Source of the DNA: Pseudoalteromonas galatheae
GTDB taxonomy: Bacteria; Pseudomonadota; Gammaproteobacteria; Enterobacterales; Alteromonadaceae
Direction: 5' to 3'
Assembly: GCF_005886105.2 (NCBI RefSeq)
Contig: NZ_PNCO02000001.1
Coordinates: forward strand, 3,820,001 to 3,884,000
Length of the DNA: 64,000 bases
The position numbers and the translations under genes were made by a program. Below the pieces are notes generated by a model. That model ran no database searches, was not told the origin of the DNA, and worked only from the letters and a program-made list of their open reading frames with translations. Numbering within the stretch: the first letter of the stretch is position 1; the number at the start of each line of letters is the position of its first letter. Positions 18,503-28,400 of the stretch are shown here, one piece after another.

Positions 18503-19288
18503 TTATTTAAATTTAAACAGTTGGTACTCTGACATGGCAGGGATAGACTTTGCGACAATGGCCTCGTTTTTCGCTATTTGTTCAAAGTCGCCACACAGTG
18601 CATCTGCTTTTTTCTCAATAGATTCTGCTTGTTGTTCGACCTTAGTTTCAATTTGCGTTGCGAAGTTTTCCATCCGTTGTTCAAAGCTGCTTATATCACC
18701 GTTTGCATCCGACATTTCGTTGCCAATTGCAACCAATAAGCTACCTATCGATTGCATCATGGCTCCCTGTACTGCCGTTTCGATTTTTTCTTCAAACTGA
18801 CTATCGAAGTTTTGGCCAAACTCATCAAAGGTCTGCTTGCCCATCACGAATGCACCTTGCTGATAAAACGTATTTTGCACTTCCGTTTCGAGGTCATCGA
18901 TCACTGCATGAATACTATCTAAACTGGTTAAATTAAAGGTTTGCGCTACTTCATTAAGGGCAACGCCCGCTAATTTTATGCCTTCAAAAGCAATATCAGC
19001 CACTTGTGGTAGGCGGCCTCTTAGTTCATCACCATATTGCGTGAGCATCGTTTTTTGCTGCGTATCGAGTGCAATGCGCTCGCCATTGAGTGTCAGTTCG
19101 CCAAGGTTGTTGATCTCAGCTGTTTTGTTTTTGGCTGTTGTGATCACCAAGTTATCAGGCGTGATCCTAACGTCATTTTGAAATTCTACTTCACAATTGT
19201 CACCGCTAAACGTGATGTTATTTTTTTCGTGTGCAGCGACAGTGGCTGTCATCATCGTTGCTGCTGTTAGTAGTAAAATTTTATTCAT
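18503..19288 (-). CDS. YggN-like periplasmic protein, DUF2884 family (261 aa)
   Basis: A signal peptide (MNKILLLTAATMMTATVAA) predicts export. The mature protein begins with beta-rich sequence (GDNCEVEFQNDVRITPDNLVI) and continues with a helical coiled-coil-like region and a late DALCGDFE. This is the DUF2884/YggN pattern; two Cys may form a disulphide. Function is unknown in all organisms I know of. Single gene. Confidence 0.8.
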   Translation of the reverse strand: MNKILLLTAATMMTATVAAHEKNNITFSGDNCEVEFQNDVRITPDNLVITTAKNKTAEINNLGELTLNGERIALDTQQKTMLTQYGDELRGRLPQVADIAFEGIKLAGVALNEVAQTFNLTSLDSIHAVIDDLETEVQNTFYQQGAFVMGKQTFDEFGQNFDSQFEEKIETAVQGAMMQSIGSLLVAIGNEMSDANGDISSFEQRMENFATQIETKVEQQAESIEKKADALCGDFEQIAKNEAIVAKSIPAMSEYQLFKFK

Positions 19289-19575
19289 GGTCGATCCTTA
19301 TTGGCTCAGTTACATGCTTTTTGTATCAAGAACAATGCCAAATATTAGTTGTATTAAGATCAATGCTTTATGTTTTTTAATTGAAAACTTATGTGCTCAA
19401 AAAGTGACGGAATTGACTAAAATATAGTTATTTTTATCAAAAAGAATTAGCAATAAAAAATTTTTATTGTAAGGATAAGAAACTCTCACTTTTCAGAATG
19501 ACAATTTAGCGCTAAATAGTGATCTTGAGAGATGGCTCTCATTTTATTAATGACTATTTTATTTTGGAGTAAGTT

Positions 19576-19761
19576 GTGGGTAAGACATTCTCTTACGATG
19601 CGCTTGATGATGATTTTGCAGACGATGAATTTGAAAAGTTGGGTCGTAACCAACATGACAAGCAAAAGCGTAAAGTCAAAAGAAAGCTAGACGACTACTT
19701 AGAGCAAAAACGCCTACGTAGAAATCTAGGCGATGATGATTTCGACTATATTGATGATTGA
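19576..19761 (+). CDS. Small Asp- and Lys-rich protein, possibly PA3496-like (61 aa)
   Basis: Starts with GTG six bases after GGAG. The product has acidic ends (YDALDDDFADDEFE and DDDFDYIDD) around a basic helix KQKRKVKRKLDDYLEQKRLR. The core resembles the small PA3496-like family (RR.IEDYLE..RLR), named for putative envelope integrity, but this is a recollection, not an alignment. A T-rich hairpin at 19909-19938 could end its transcript. Confidence 0.65.
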   Translation: MGKTFSYDALDDDFADDEFEKLGRNQHDKQKRKVKRKLDDYLEQKRLRRNLGDDDFDYIDD

Positions 19762-19908
19762 TCACTAGACGTCATCTACCAGTCTAGCACTGACAGTAAT
19801 TCAATTTGGCTATGTGATTAAGCAGGGCTATGGGTTACTAGGTGCATTGTCTGAGTTACTGCGTTGTTGGTGTTCACTAAACAAGTGACGAAATATTCAG
19901 ATAGTAAG

Positions 19909-19938
19909 CAGCCGCAAATATGCGGCTGTTTTGTTTTT
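19909..19938 (+). terminator. Intrinsic terminator
   Basis: CAGCCGCA-AATA-TGCGGCTG followed by TTTTGTTTTT on the plus strand. It is downstream of the small 19576-19761 gene and close to the convergent cytochrome c' gene. Confidence 0.75.
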
Positions 19939-19950
19939 ATACGATTGGTA

Positions 19951-20397
19951 TTAATCTTTAAAAGATTTATGGCAGTCTTTACAGCCTTTTGCCCAATCTT
20001 TAAATGCAGAAGCAATCAGCTTTTTGTCGCCAGAGTCAGCTGCAACAGCCAGTGCTTGAGCATACTCGGCAAATTGCTTGGCTTTGCCATCGAACTCAGC
20101 TCTGTTTGACCAAACGGCTGGTAGAGCATCAGTGTTGCCTTTGTCAGAACCGTCAATGAATGCTTCCCAAGGCATTTGCGATAATTGCGCAGCATTGTGA
20201 GCACGTTGTTTAAATACTTCAGCATCAAATGGCACTTTGCCTTTTAGCATGTCGCCCATATTACCAATCTGGAAACGGATCAATTGAAAAGATGCTTTGC
20301 GATATTCAATCGCATCTTCAGCTGATTCAAACATGGTGTTAGCTTGCGCTGTCGCGGCAAGGCAGCTAAATAGTGTGACGGTAAGTAGTTTCTTCAT
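19951..20397 (-). CDS. Cytochrome c', class II c-type cytochrome (148 aa)
   Basis: A signal peptide (ends about TAQA, residue 19) is followed by a four-helix-type domain with EDAIEYRKASFQLIRFQIGNM. At the end is the heme-binding CKDCH (CXXCH), the C-terminal placement typical of class II cytochromes c such as c' and c-556. Periplasmic. Cytochromes c' bind NO and other gases; the exact role here is unknown. No neighbouring electron-transfer gene indicates a partner. Confidence 0.92.
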   Translation of the reverse strand: MKKLLTVTLFSCLAATAQANTMFESAEDAIEYRKASFQLIRFQIGNMGDMLKGKVPFDAEVFKQRAHNAAQLSQMPWEAFIDGSDKGNTDALPAVWSNRAEFDGKAKQFAEYAQALAVAADSGDKKLIASAFKDWAKGCKDCHKSFKD

Positions 20398-20498
20398 AGT
20401 AAACCCCTAATATTTTTCCCTATTTTCAATGTAAATTACAAATATAATCAAATAACTGCGATTAGTGCCCTGTGACGGAGGCAGCTAGTTTTAAATAG

Positions 20499-20963
20499 TC
20501 AGCTCTCTATGTCTTTGAATATCATACCCCTGCGCATACTGCGGGTGGCTAAAAAGATTTCTCCAAGCAAAGAGACAAATGCGCCAATGAGCAGCACCAT
20601 AGCGGCGATAAAACAAGACGATAAAGTAATGCCTAATGGCATACTGTACAAGTGTGACATGAACAGTAGCATAACCACTGCACATACAAGCAACGCACTG
20701 AGTACACTCATGCTAAATGCAACGTGAATAAAGCGAGACCGTTTTAGCAGTGCACGCATTTCTCGACTAAAGTGCATTTTTAGCTCTTCATCTTGCGTGG
20801 TATTGATCTTTCGGTCAAGTAAACGAGCTCTATCTGTGATCCGTGCTAAACGGTTTGATAGCACTCCTAAGGTCGCAGCAATACCCGTAATTAAAAATAC
20901 AGGGGCAACGGCGGTTTGGATAACTTTGGCCATCGTGAGAATGCTAACGACTTCTGGATTCAT
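20499..20963 (-). CDS. DUF2721 membrane protein (154 aa)
   Basis: Three hydrophobic segments (about 16-36, 75-97, 105-130) flank a basic cytoplasmic stretch NRLARITDRARLLDRKI, which is characteristic of DUF2721. Function is unknown. It lies 12 bases downstream of the redoxin-like lipoprotein gene and is probably co-transcribed with it. Confidence 0.8.
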   Translation of the reverse strand: MNPEVVSILTMAKVIQTAVAPVFLITGIAATLGVLSNRLARITDRARLLDRKINTTQDEELKMHFSREMRALLKRSRFIHVAFSMSVLSALLVCAVVMLLFMSHLYSMPLGITLSSCFIAAMVLLIGAFVSLLGEIFLATRSMRRGMIFKDIES

Positions 20964-20975
20964 ATAGTTACCTCG

Positions 20976-21488
20976 TTAATTCCAGTTTAGTTTTGATAAA
21001 GTGTTGGGTTGCTCACCGATGAGGGTTTGCATCACTTGGTTATGCTCATCAAGCAAGATGACTCTTGGAATGCCTTTGTTGGCATACGTGTTGTAAATAT
21101 CTCGATTGGGATCGGCAACAAGATGTATGGGCAATTGCATGGCTTCGTTGAATTGCTCAAGCGTAGTGTTATTTTCTTCTCGGCCGATGGCAACGATGGT
21201 TAAATCTGCTTGGGTGAGTAGTTCCGATTGTTTTAGTTCGCTCAATAGACGCTGCGAATCAGAGCACCACGTCGCGAATAAAATTACGAGTTTTTTGTGT
21301 TTAGTATCGAACCGAATGGTTTGGTTTTTTATATCCGTAAATTGCAAGTGCTTGAAGATGTCACCGGTATGGATGTAGGTCTGATAGTCATCAGCTGCTT
21401 GTGGTAGCGCCTCGTTTGAGGCTTTACAGCCACTTAATCCGGAAGTGAGTACAGTACTGAGTAGTAACATTTTTATTGTTGTTTTCAT
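20976..21488 (-). CDS. TlpA/redoxin-like lipoprotein lacking the second active-site Cys (170 aa)
   Basis: A lipobox LSGC (Cys21) predicts a lipid-anchored protein. The rest is a thioredoxin-like fold (KLVILFATWCSDSQRLLSEL, VAIGREENN, PIHLVADPNRDIYNTY, GIPRVILLDE with the cis-Pro). The usual WCXXC is WCSDS, so the resolving Cys is replaced by Ser. A one-cysteine protein could act as a peroxidase, a chaperone or a mixed-disulphide enzyme rather than a classical reductase. First gene of a unit with DUF2721. Confidence 0.75.
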   Translation of the reverse strand: MKTTIKMLLLSTVLTSGLSGCKASNEALPQAADDYQTYIHTGDIFKHLQFTDIKNQTIRFDTKHKKLVILFATWCSDSQRLLSELKQSELLTQADLTIVAIGREENNTTLEQFNEAMQLPIHLVADPNRDIYNTYANKGIPRVILLDEHNQVMQTLIGEQPNTLSKLNWN

Positions 21489-21594
21489 GTCTATTCCTTG
21501 TTGCCGTGTCAGTGTTTTTGAAGTCTTGCACGCATTTCAGTATATTGCCCCACTTAGATGATTTCTTAAAGTCCAATTTCTTGTAGCCGTAGAT

Positions 21595-22023
21595 ATGATT
21601 TACCTTTCTTTATTTGGGCTTGCTTTTATTGCTGCAACCCTATTACCTGCGTCGTCTGAGCTAGCACTGAGTGGGCTTGTTGCGAAACAACAGGGCGGAC
21701 TGGTTTGGTTATGGCTGGCCGCTACAGCGGGAAATTTACTTGGTAGCTGTATTAACTATTATCTTGGTTGGTTTATCGTTAAATGGCGGGATAGGCGCTG
21801 GTTTCCAGTTTCTCAAAAGCAGTACGATAAGGCTTGTGGGTTGTTTAATCGTTACGGTAAGTTTTCATTGCTATTTGCTTGGCTGCCCATAGTCGGTGAT
21901 CCTTTAACTGTGGTCGCTGGATCTTTGCGGACCTCTTTTGGGTGGTTTTTTGTGTTAGTCGCGCTCGGTAAAGGTACCCGTTATGCTCTAGTGATCTACC
22001 TTGCTCTTCAGGTGGCTTCATAA
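21595..22023 (+). CDS. yqaA: YqaA-like DedA/VTT-domain membrane protein (142 aa)
   Basis: A small membrane protein of the SNARE-associated (VTT/DedA) group. It has LPASSELALSGLVAKQ after the first helix, then GNLLGSCINYYLGW and FAWLPIVGDPLTVVAGSLR, with the conserved Gly-Asp-Pro. The length and motif order match YqaA. The function in lipid or ion transport is not established. Single gene convergent with folX. Confidence 0.85.
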   Translation: MIYLSLFGLAFIAATLLPASSELALSGLVAKQQGGLVWLWLAATAGNLLGSCINYYLGWFIVKWRDRRWFPVSQKQYDKACGLFNRYGKFSLLFAWLPIVGDPLTVVAGSLRTSFGWFFVLVALGKGTRYALVIYLALQVAS

Positions 22024-22062
22024 GCTCTGAAGGCAAGGAGGGAACTACCAGTGTCAGCTCGC

Positions 22063-22425
22063 TTAGTTCCTGTGCCAATCAAGTGTGAGCGACACTGAGT
22101 CAGCGAAACGCAAAGCGTGTGGCTTATCTACGGTGACTTTTGCATAGGTCACGTCTTGATGTTGATGACATTCAGCGAGTATGTCAGCCACTAACTTCTC
22201 AAGTAACAAAAAGTGGCCTTCTTCTACTCGCGTGATGACCGCTTTAGTTACCGTTTTGTAATTAAGCGCATGGGCCACGTTATCATGATCTAAACATGCC
22301 GTATCAGCTGGGTAGTGAATTTCAATATTGATCACGACATCTTGCTTTTTCTCCCGCTCTTCGGGATTAAAACCAATAAAGGTACGTAATCTTAAATTTG
22401 TCACCTTGATAATGGCATTCGACAT
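22063..22425 (-). CDS. folX: Dihydroneopterin triphosphate 2'-epimerase FolX (120 aa)
   Basis: Strong similarity to E. coli FolX: NLRLRTFIGFN, RKQDVVINIEIHYPAD-like middle, ALNYKTVTKAVI, FLLLEKLVADIL and HALRFADSVSLTL. It epimerises 7,8-dihydroneopterin triphosphate to the monapterin form. It is last in a three-gene operon with folE (7-base gap) and folM. This is a tetrahydromonapterin pathway; in pseudomonads the product is the cofactor of phenylalanine hydroxylase. Confidence 0.93.
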   Translation of the reverse strand: MSNAIIKVTNLRLRTFIGFNPEEREKKQDVVINIEIHYPADTACLDHDNVAHALNYKTVTKAVITRVEEGHFLLLEKLVADILAECHQHQDVTYAKVTVDKPHALRFADSVSLTLDWHRN

Positions 22426-22432
22426 AGCGTGT

Positions 22433-22987
22433 TTATCCTTTCACTAACTGTAAAAACTCGTTGCGGGTTTTGGGGTCGCTTCTAAAGTTACCAAGCATGA
22501 CTGACGTTCGCATGCTAGAGTTTTGTTTTTCAACTCCACGCATCATCATACACATATGTTTGGCTTCAACGATCACGCCAACGCCTTTTGCGCCAGTGAC
22601 TTCCTCAACGGCCTTGGCGATTTGATGAGTTAGCTGTTCTTGGATTTGAAATCGACGGGCAAACATATCAACAATTCGGGCAAATTTAGATAAGCCAAGC
22701 ACTTTACCGCTAGGTATATAAGCAATGTGGCAACGACCAACGAAAGGTAGAAGGTGGTGCTCACACATAGAGTACAATTCTATATCTTGGACCAGCACCA
22801 TATCATCGGCATCCGAGCTGAATACCGCGTTATTGGTGATTTCATCCAGTGTTTGACGGTAACCCTGAGTCAGATATTCCATCGCTTTCGCTGCGCGCTT
22901 TGGTGTGTCTAATAACCCTTCGCGGTCTGCATCTTCACCCACGGCTTCAATAATCGTTTTATAACTCTGTTGTAATTTGTCTTGCAT
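22433..22987 (-). CDS. folE: GTP cyclohydrolase I
   Basis: Catalyses GTP to 7,8-dihydroneopterin triphosphate, the first step of pterin synthesis. Typical motifs are [22 protein letters not shown] (zinc Cys and His), [17 protein letters not shown] and [16 protein letters not shown]. At 184 residues it is the short, core-only form. It is between folM (6-base gap) and folX, so this copy probably serves monapterin rather than folate; a second copy may exist elsewhere. Confidence 0.96.
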   Translation of the reverse strand: MQDKLQQSYKTIIEAVGEDADREGLLDTPKRAAKAMEYLTQGYRQTLDEITNNAVFSSDADDMVLVQDIELYSMCEHHLLPFVGRCHIAYIPSGKVLGLSKFARIVDMFARRFQIQEQLTHQIAKAVEEVTGAKGVGVIVEAKHMCMMMRGVEKQNSSMRTSVMLGNFRSDPKTRNEFLQLVKG

Positions 22988-22993
22988 AATGCG

Positions 22994-23710
22994 TTACCTC
23001 AAATGGCGGCCACCGTCGATTTGTACCGTGCGTCCTGTCATATAGTTGCTAGAGAGTATCATATCGACACTATTGATAACTTCTTTGCTACCAGGCTCAA
23101 TTCCCATAATAGACTTTTTCAAAGTTTTTGCCTTGTACTCATCACTATCGTCTTGATTAAAGATGATGAGAGAAGGTGCGATGCTATTCACTTTGACTTT
23201 AGGTGCAAACTTAGCGGCAAATGACCGAGTTAAGTTATCTAATGCAGCTTTACTAGCGGCATAGGCAATGTGTTTTGGACTGCCTTTTTCTACTACATAG
23301 TCAGTAATATGGATCACATCACTGACGTTATTGTTGGCAGTCAATAAATCGCTCAAGGCATGATTGATCAAATAAGGGACTTTAGCGTGGATCCGCATCA
23401 TATTATCGAATAATGCTGAAAAATCAGGGTTGTTAGCTTCACAATCCCAGCTCGATGCATTGTGGATGATAGCACTGAGGGTGCTGGTATGAGCACGAAT
23501 TTGATTGTTGAGCTGCGTGATTGCTTCTGGCTCGTCAAAATCAGCCTTGATACAAATGGCACCTAGCGATTCTAGTTCATCGATAATTTGGTGTCTGGTG
23601 CGATACGTCAGTATGACGGCTTGCTGTTTAGCGAGAAAGTGTTTCACCAAAGCAAGTCCAATGCGCTGTGCGCCACCAGTAATTAAAATAGGTGCAGCTG
23701 CTGGGCTCAT
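22994..23710 (-). CDS. folM: Dihydromonapterin reductase FolM (238 aa)
   Basis: A short-chain dehydrogenase that reduces dihydromonapterin to tetrahydromonapterin with NADPH. The nucleotide-binding motif is TGGAQRIG near 12-19, a variant of TGXXXGIG with the basic RIG typical of FolM/pteridine reductases. The catalytic YAASK is near 156-160, and the end YMTGRTVQIDGGRHLR is as in FolM. First gene of the folM-folE-folX operon. Confidence 0.92.
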   Translation of the reverse strand: MSPAAAPILITGGAQRIGLALVKHFLAKQQAVILTYRTRHQIIDELESLGAICIKADFDEPEAITQLNNQIRAHTSTLSAIIHNASSWDCEANNPDFSALFDNMMRIHAKVPYLINHALSDLLTANNNVSDVIHITDYVVEKGSPKHIAYAASKAALDNLTRSFAAKFAPKVKVNSIAPSLIIFNQDDSDEYKAKTLKKSIMGIEPGSKEVINSVDMILSSNYMTGRTVQIDGGRHLR

Positions 23711-23784
23711 AAGTTAATCACCTTGTGAATTGAGAGGTTAGGGGGCAGGATGAATAATTAACTAGTTATCTCCTGCCAACAATA

Positions 23785-24621
23785 CTATTGTTCGTCGTAT
23801 ACCGTAGGAATTGGTTGACGCTTGTGTTGTGTACGCTGATAGATGGCAATAAGTTTGTCGCTCACTTCGCTACTAACGGGCTTACCTTCAAGAAAGTCAT
23901 CAATATTGTCATAGCTTAGTCCCAGCGCTTCTTCGTCAGAAAGGCCTGGGCGGTCGCACTCAAGATCGGCTGTTGGCACTTTATGTACTAATCCAGCAGG
24001 CGCTCCGAGAAAAGCAGCTAGTGCGCGAACTTGGCGCTTTGACAAGCCAAATAAGGGCGCTAAGTCGCAGGCGCCGTCACCAAACTTGGTGTAAAAGCCG
24101 GTGATGTTTTCAGCGCTATGATCGGTGCCGACCACTAAACCACGAGTCAGGCCAGCGATTTCATACTGCGCAACCATGCGCTGGCGTGCTTTTACATTTC
24201 CTTTAATAAAATCCACGCTGGCTTGTGAAGGCAGTGATATGCTTCCACCCGCCATAGCAGCGAGCGCCTGCTCGTGCATGGCATCAGCTGCAGGTTTGAT
24301 ATTGACTGTTAAGCGCTGACTAGGTTGGATAAACTCAAGTGCTAGTTGAGCTTCATCTTCATCAGCTTGAACACCATACGGCAAGCGCATAGCAATAAAT
24401 TTATAAGCCCCAGTATCATGCTCAGCATTGAGTTCATCGATAGCTAGCTGGCATAGGCGTCCACAGGTTGACGAATCAACGCCTCCGCTGATGCCAAGCA
24501 CAAGAGTGAAGCAGCCAGAGGCTTGTAATCGTGCTTTTAAAAATGAGACACGTCGTTTGACTTCAAATTCCGGGTCAATAATTGGCTGAACTTTCATTTC
24601 GGCCATGATTGCTTCACGCAT
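23785..24621 (-). CDS. nadE: NH3-dependent NAD+ synthetase
   Basis: Forms NAD+ from nicotinate adenine dinucleotide using ammonia and ATP. The PP-loop is [18 protein letters not shown] near residue 43. Later blocks are [23 protein letters not shown] and [22 protein letters not shown]. At 278 residues it matches the glutaminase-less E. coli type. Single gene downstream of yceH with a 60-base gap. Confidence 0.96.
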   Translation of the reverse strand: MREAIMAEMKVQPIIDPEFEVKRRVSFLKARLQASGCFTLVLGISGGVDSSTCGRLCQLAIDELNAEHDTGAYKFIAMRLPYGVQADEDEAQLALEFIQPSQRLTVNIKPAADAMHEQALAAMAGGSISLPSQASVDFIKGNVKARQRMVAQYEIAGLTRGLVVGTDHSAENITGFYTKFGDGACDLAPLFGLSKRQVRALAAFLGAPAGLVHKVPTADLECDRPGLSDEEALGLSYDNIDDFLEGKPVSSEVSDKLIAIYQRTQHKRQPIPTVYDEQ

Positions 24622-24681
24622 ACTGGTTCCTCAATACTATCGGGGCGACAAACCTCTATTATGTTGGTGCTGACGCGCTTT

Positions 24682-25314
24682 TTAAAGCCCTAAATGTGCT
24701 TTGATGGTGGCGAGTTCTTGCTTTAATTGTTCAATTTCTGCAATCAAGCTTTCGATTTCACTGTCATTTTGTGTGCCTGCTAAAGATTCTGCTGAGGTGG
24801 CTGCAGGTTCAACTACTTGATCGCCAAACAAATGTTGATATCGACTTTCTCGTTTTCCAGGCTCTCTGGCGAGCTTAACCACATAATCATGTTCTTGCAT
24901 CGCACTTAATGTTGATTCAACATCTTGTACGGAACTAAATTCTGCGAGACGGTTGCTGCGGGTGCGCAGTTCACCGGGGGTTTGTGGGCCACGCAATAAC
25001 AATAAACAGATAATCGCTTTTTGTTTTGCGTTGACTTTAAGGTGACCAAAATCACTGTTACAAAAACGCTGACTATACTTGTCGACGCGACCTGACAGTG
25101 CCTCGTCACAGGTAATTAAGCGTTTTTCTTGTAGGCGGGTCAGTGTGTCTAGTACGTCATTTTGAGAGAGTTCCATCACCGGCTCGCGATTCGATTTTTG
25201 ATTGCACGCATTGGTAAGGCCGTTGAGTGACATTGGATATTGTTCTGGGGTGGTGACTTGCTTTTCGATTAAGCTACCCAGCACACGTTGCTCTTGAGTA
25301 TCTAATTGCATCAC
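24682..25314 (-). CDS. yceH: YceH family protein, DUF480 (210 aa)
   Basis: DUF480 features: LDTQEQRVLGSLIEKQVTTPEQYPMSLNGL at the start, TNACNQKSNREPVM, and the second winged-helix-like repeat LLLRGPQTPGELRTRSNRL. It has two winged helix-turn-helix domains plus a C-terminal coiled-coil segment. Function unknown; it may bind DNA or RNA. Two adjacent ATG codons are possible starts. Confidence 0.88.
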   Translation of the reverse strand: MMQLDTQEQRVLGSLIEKQVTTPEQYPMSLNGLTNACNQKSNREPVMELSQNDVLDTLTRLQEKRLITCDEALSGRVDKYSQRFCNSDFGHLKVNAKQKAIICLLLLRGPQTPGELRTRSNRLAEFSSVQDVESTLSAMQEHDYVVKLAREPGKRESRYQHLFGDQVVEPAATSAESLAGTQNDSEIESLIAEIEQLKQELATIKAHLGL

Positions 25315-25404
25315 TTTCCTTATTTTTTGTTGCTAATGAGATGAATAACATCATCTTGATAGTAGCAATATAATACCAATCTTAGCTGTAGCAAAGCGCA
25401 TGAA

Positions 25405-28400
25405 CTAACTTTGTTGGACTGTAGGCGAAGGCGTCTGAGTTGTTTGCTGTGGTTTTATTTGTAGAAGTTTGGCTTTTAGTGCTTCAAAGTCAATGGGTTT
25501 GGTGAGATAGTCATCCATACCTGCATCAAGGCATTTCTCTCTGTCTCCTTGCATCGCATTGGCGGTTAGCGCTACGATCACGCTATGCTGATGGGTTTTT
25601 CCAGCAACACCTTGGCGGATTTGCTGTGCTGCTTGATAACCATCCATCACTGGCATCTGGCAATCCATTAAAATCACATCATAAGATTTGCTAGTTGATT
25701 GTAAGTGTGCAAGTGCTAACTCCCCATTTTCTTGACAGACCACTTTGGCGCCTAGACGCTCTAACATCGTCATCGCAACGGTTTGGTTTATCCGGTTGTC
25801 TTCTACCAATAAGATTGAGCATTCTAACAGGGGGTTAGTGCCGCTTGATGAGTCAGTTTTGGCGTATTTCGGCTTGTCTGGATCTTGATAATCAGAGTTG
25901 AAAACCTGAAGCGCTGCATGAGGTGTAATGGGGTAGTATATCTGCTCACAAGAGGAGAATAACGAGAGCGTTTCGCGACTTTGCTGTTCAAAGGCAATCA
26001 CATGAACGATTTGTTGTTGTGCTAGCTGGGTTTTGAGAGCTTGTTGCATCTTACGCGGCGCAGCATCGAGTAACTTAGCATCCAAAATAACAGCAAGATG
26101 TGAGGATGGTTGTTGTAGTTGTGTCATGAGCATATCAAGTTGCTGCATGTGTAAACACGTAATATGCCAAGGCTTCAGTAGTTTACTGTAGTCTTCGTCG
26201 GTATCGGTTAAGATATATAGTGTTGAATTGTCTGATTTCTCATGCACGGTAATAGGCTTAGCTTCTGTCAAAAGCACATTGCAGGAAAACGTGCTGCCAA
26301 CGTGTTCCTTACTAAATGCTTGTAGGTCGCCACCGAGCAATTGCGATAACTGCTTTGCAATGGTGAGACCAAGCCCTGTGCCACCATATTGCCGAGTAGT
26401 TGATAAATCAGCTTGGGTAAATGAATCAAACACTTTATTGAGCTTATCCTTTGAAATGCCAATACCGGTATCTTCCACACTGCACCATAGCCAAGTTTGA
26501 TCGCCCGCTTGTTCGGTATGACAACTTAATGTCACCGAACCATCATGGGTGAATTTAATCGCATTGCTTAACAAGTTATTGAGAATTTGTTTGAGGCGGT
26601 TGGGATCCGTTTGCGCGGACTGGATTTTCATACCAGATAAATCGATATGTAGTCGGTTATTGTTGGTATCTGCGGCGTTTACAAACCCTGACAACATACT
26701 ACTTAGCATCTCGATAAGATCGAACTCGACAAACTCTATCGTTAGTTTACCAGCCTCGATTTTTGAGAAGTCGAGAATATCATTAATGATGGTGAGCAAA
26801 GATTTCGCTGAGCCATGCGCCAAAGATAGCTGGTGGTGTTGAGTCGGAGTGAGCTGTGAGTGCATGACGAGCTCAACCATACCCATCACACCATTGAGGG
26901 GGGTGCGTATTTCATGACTCATGCTAGCTAAAAACTCAGCTTTCATTTTTGCAGATTGCTCTGCTAAGTCTTTGTCAATGATGGCTTGATTTTTTGCCTT
27001 TTGATGTACCTTATTAATAAATAAGCTACCTAACATCGCGGCAATAGATTTTATTAAACGGATATCGCTTTGGCCCCAAGCAGGGCTCACGACGTCATAC
27101 TCGGCACAGAGTACGCCTAGGTTTTGATTCTTATGGCTGATTGGACAACAGAGCATTGCTTTAATTTCAAAAGGTTCAAGATAAGTTGTGGTCAGAGCCA
27201 TCGTTGCTGGATGGGTTTTTGCTTGCTCAGCTGCGATTAATTGGCCTTTTTCGATTTCACTAAAGAACTCAGACGCTATCGCTTTTCGCCAAGGGGGAAA
27301 ATGTTCAAGACTATCTGCGGTTGCATGCGAAAAACACACGGGTATTAAGAAGTTTTTATCATCGTTAAACTGCCAAATACTAACTCTATTGACCTCAGCT
27401 CCTTTTTTACAAGCGTCTGCGCATAGTGATAAGGCCTGATTTAGGTGGTTATTTAAAATGGCTTCATGTGAGCTCAAATAAGCAAGCAGCTCATTGTTTT
27501 TGGCAAACTTATCGTGTTCTATCTCCATCATCTTTCGTTTATGAATATTTTGAATCGAACCAAAAATGTGGGTAGTGCGTTTGCCACGGCGAATAGCGCG
27601 CGCTTTCACCAACACCCAAAGTTTACGAATATCGTGCGTCTGGATGATAAATTCTTCTTCAAACTCATGGCCTGTTTTTATCAAGTCATCCACACAGTCT
27701 TGCAAACGCTTTCTGTGCAAACCGGCTTTAAAAAATTCAGTAGTGTTCATCCAAGTAGGTTGAAACTGTCTTGGTACGCAAAAAATATTACGGGTGACGT
27801 CTGACCAAATAATATCTCGGGTTTTGATGTTGATTTCCCAAGCACCAACTTCAGCAAGCATACCCATATTGGTAAGCGACAGCGCATTGCGCTGGAGTTG
27901 CGATAGGAGTTGATTTATAAAGATAAATGCGCCAACAACGATAATAATAAGTGCGATGATGGCGAGGCGAAAAGGCCACACTGCGGTTGCTTCTGGATGC
28001 CAGCCTATACGAGGCACCGCATAAAGCGCCCACTCACCTGAGGGGACGTTAACCTTAAAAGAGATAGGCGCGAGCGCATGAATATCGGGATTGCCGTAAA
28101 AATAATCTCCCTCTCGGCCTTTGCCATCGACGCCTTGAATTGCAATGAGATATTGACTTTCAAGAGCAGTAAAGTTCGCTTGTTGATAGAGGTTATCCAT
28201 ATCGAGTACAACAGAGAGCAGTCCCCAGAACTGAGTTTTTTCAGTGTAGACAGGAACTCTAGCAATTAACCCTGTGCCGCCCTGAATCAATTCTAGAGGT
28301 CCTGCCATCACGATTTCACGACTCTCTTTGGCGAGTAACGCACCGTATTTTTGTGTGGGATGAGTTTGATAGTCTAGGCCTACGGCTTTTTCATTGCCTT

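Noticed and set aside
19289..19575. FNR-like site TTGTATTAAGATCAA near 19339
   Set aside because: The half-site spacing and mismatches do not fit TTGAT-N4-ATCAA well enough.
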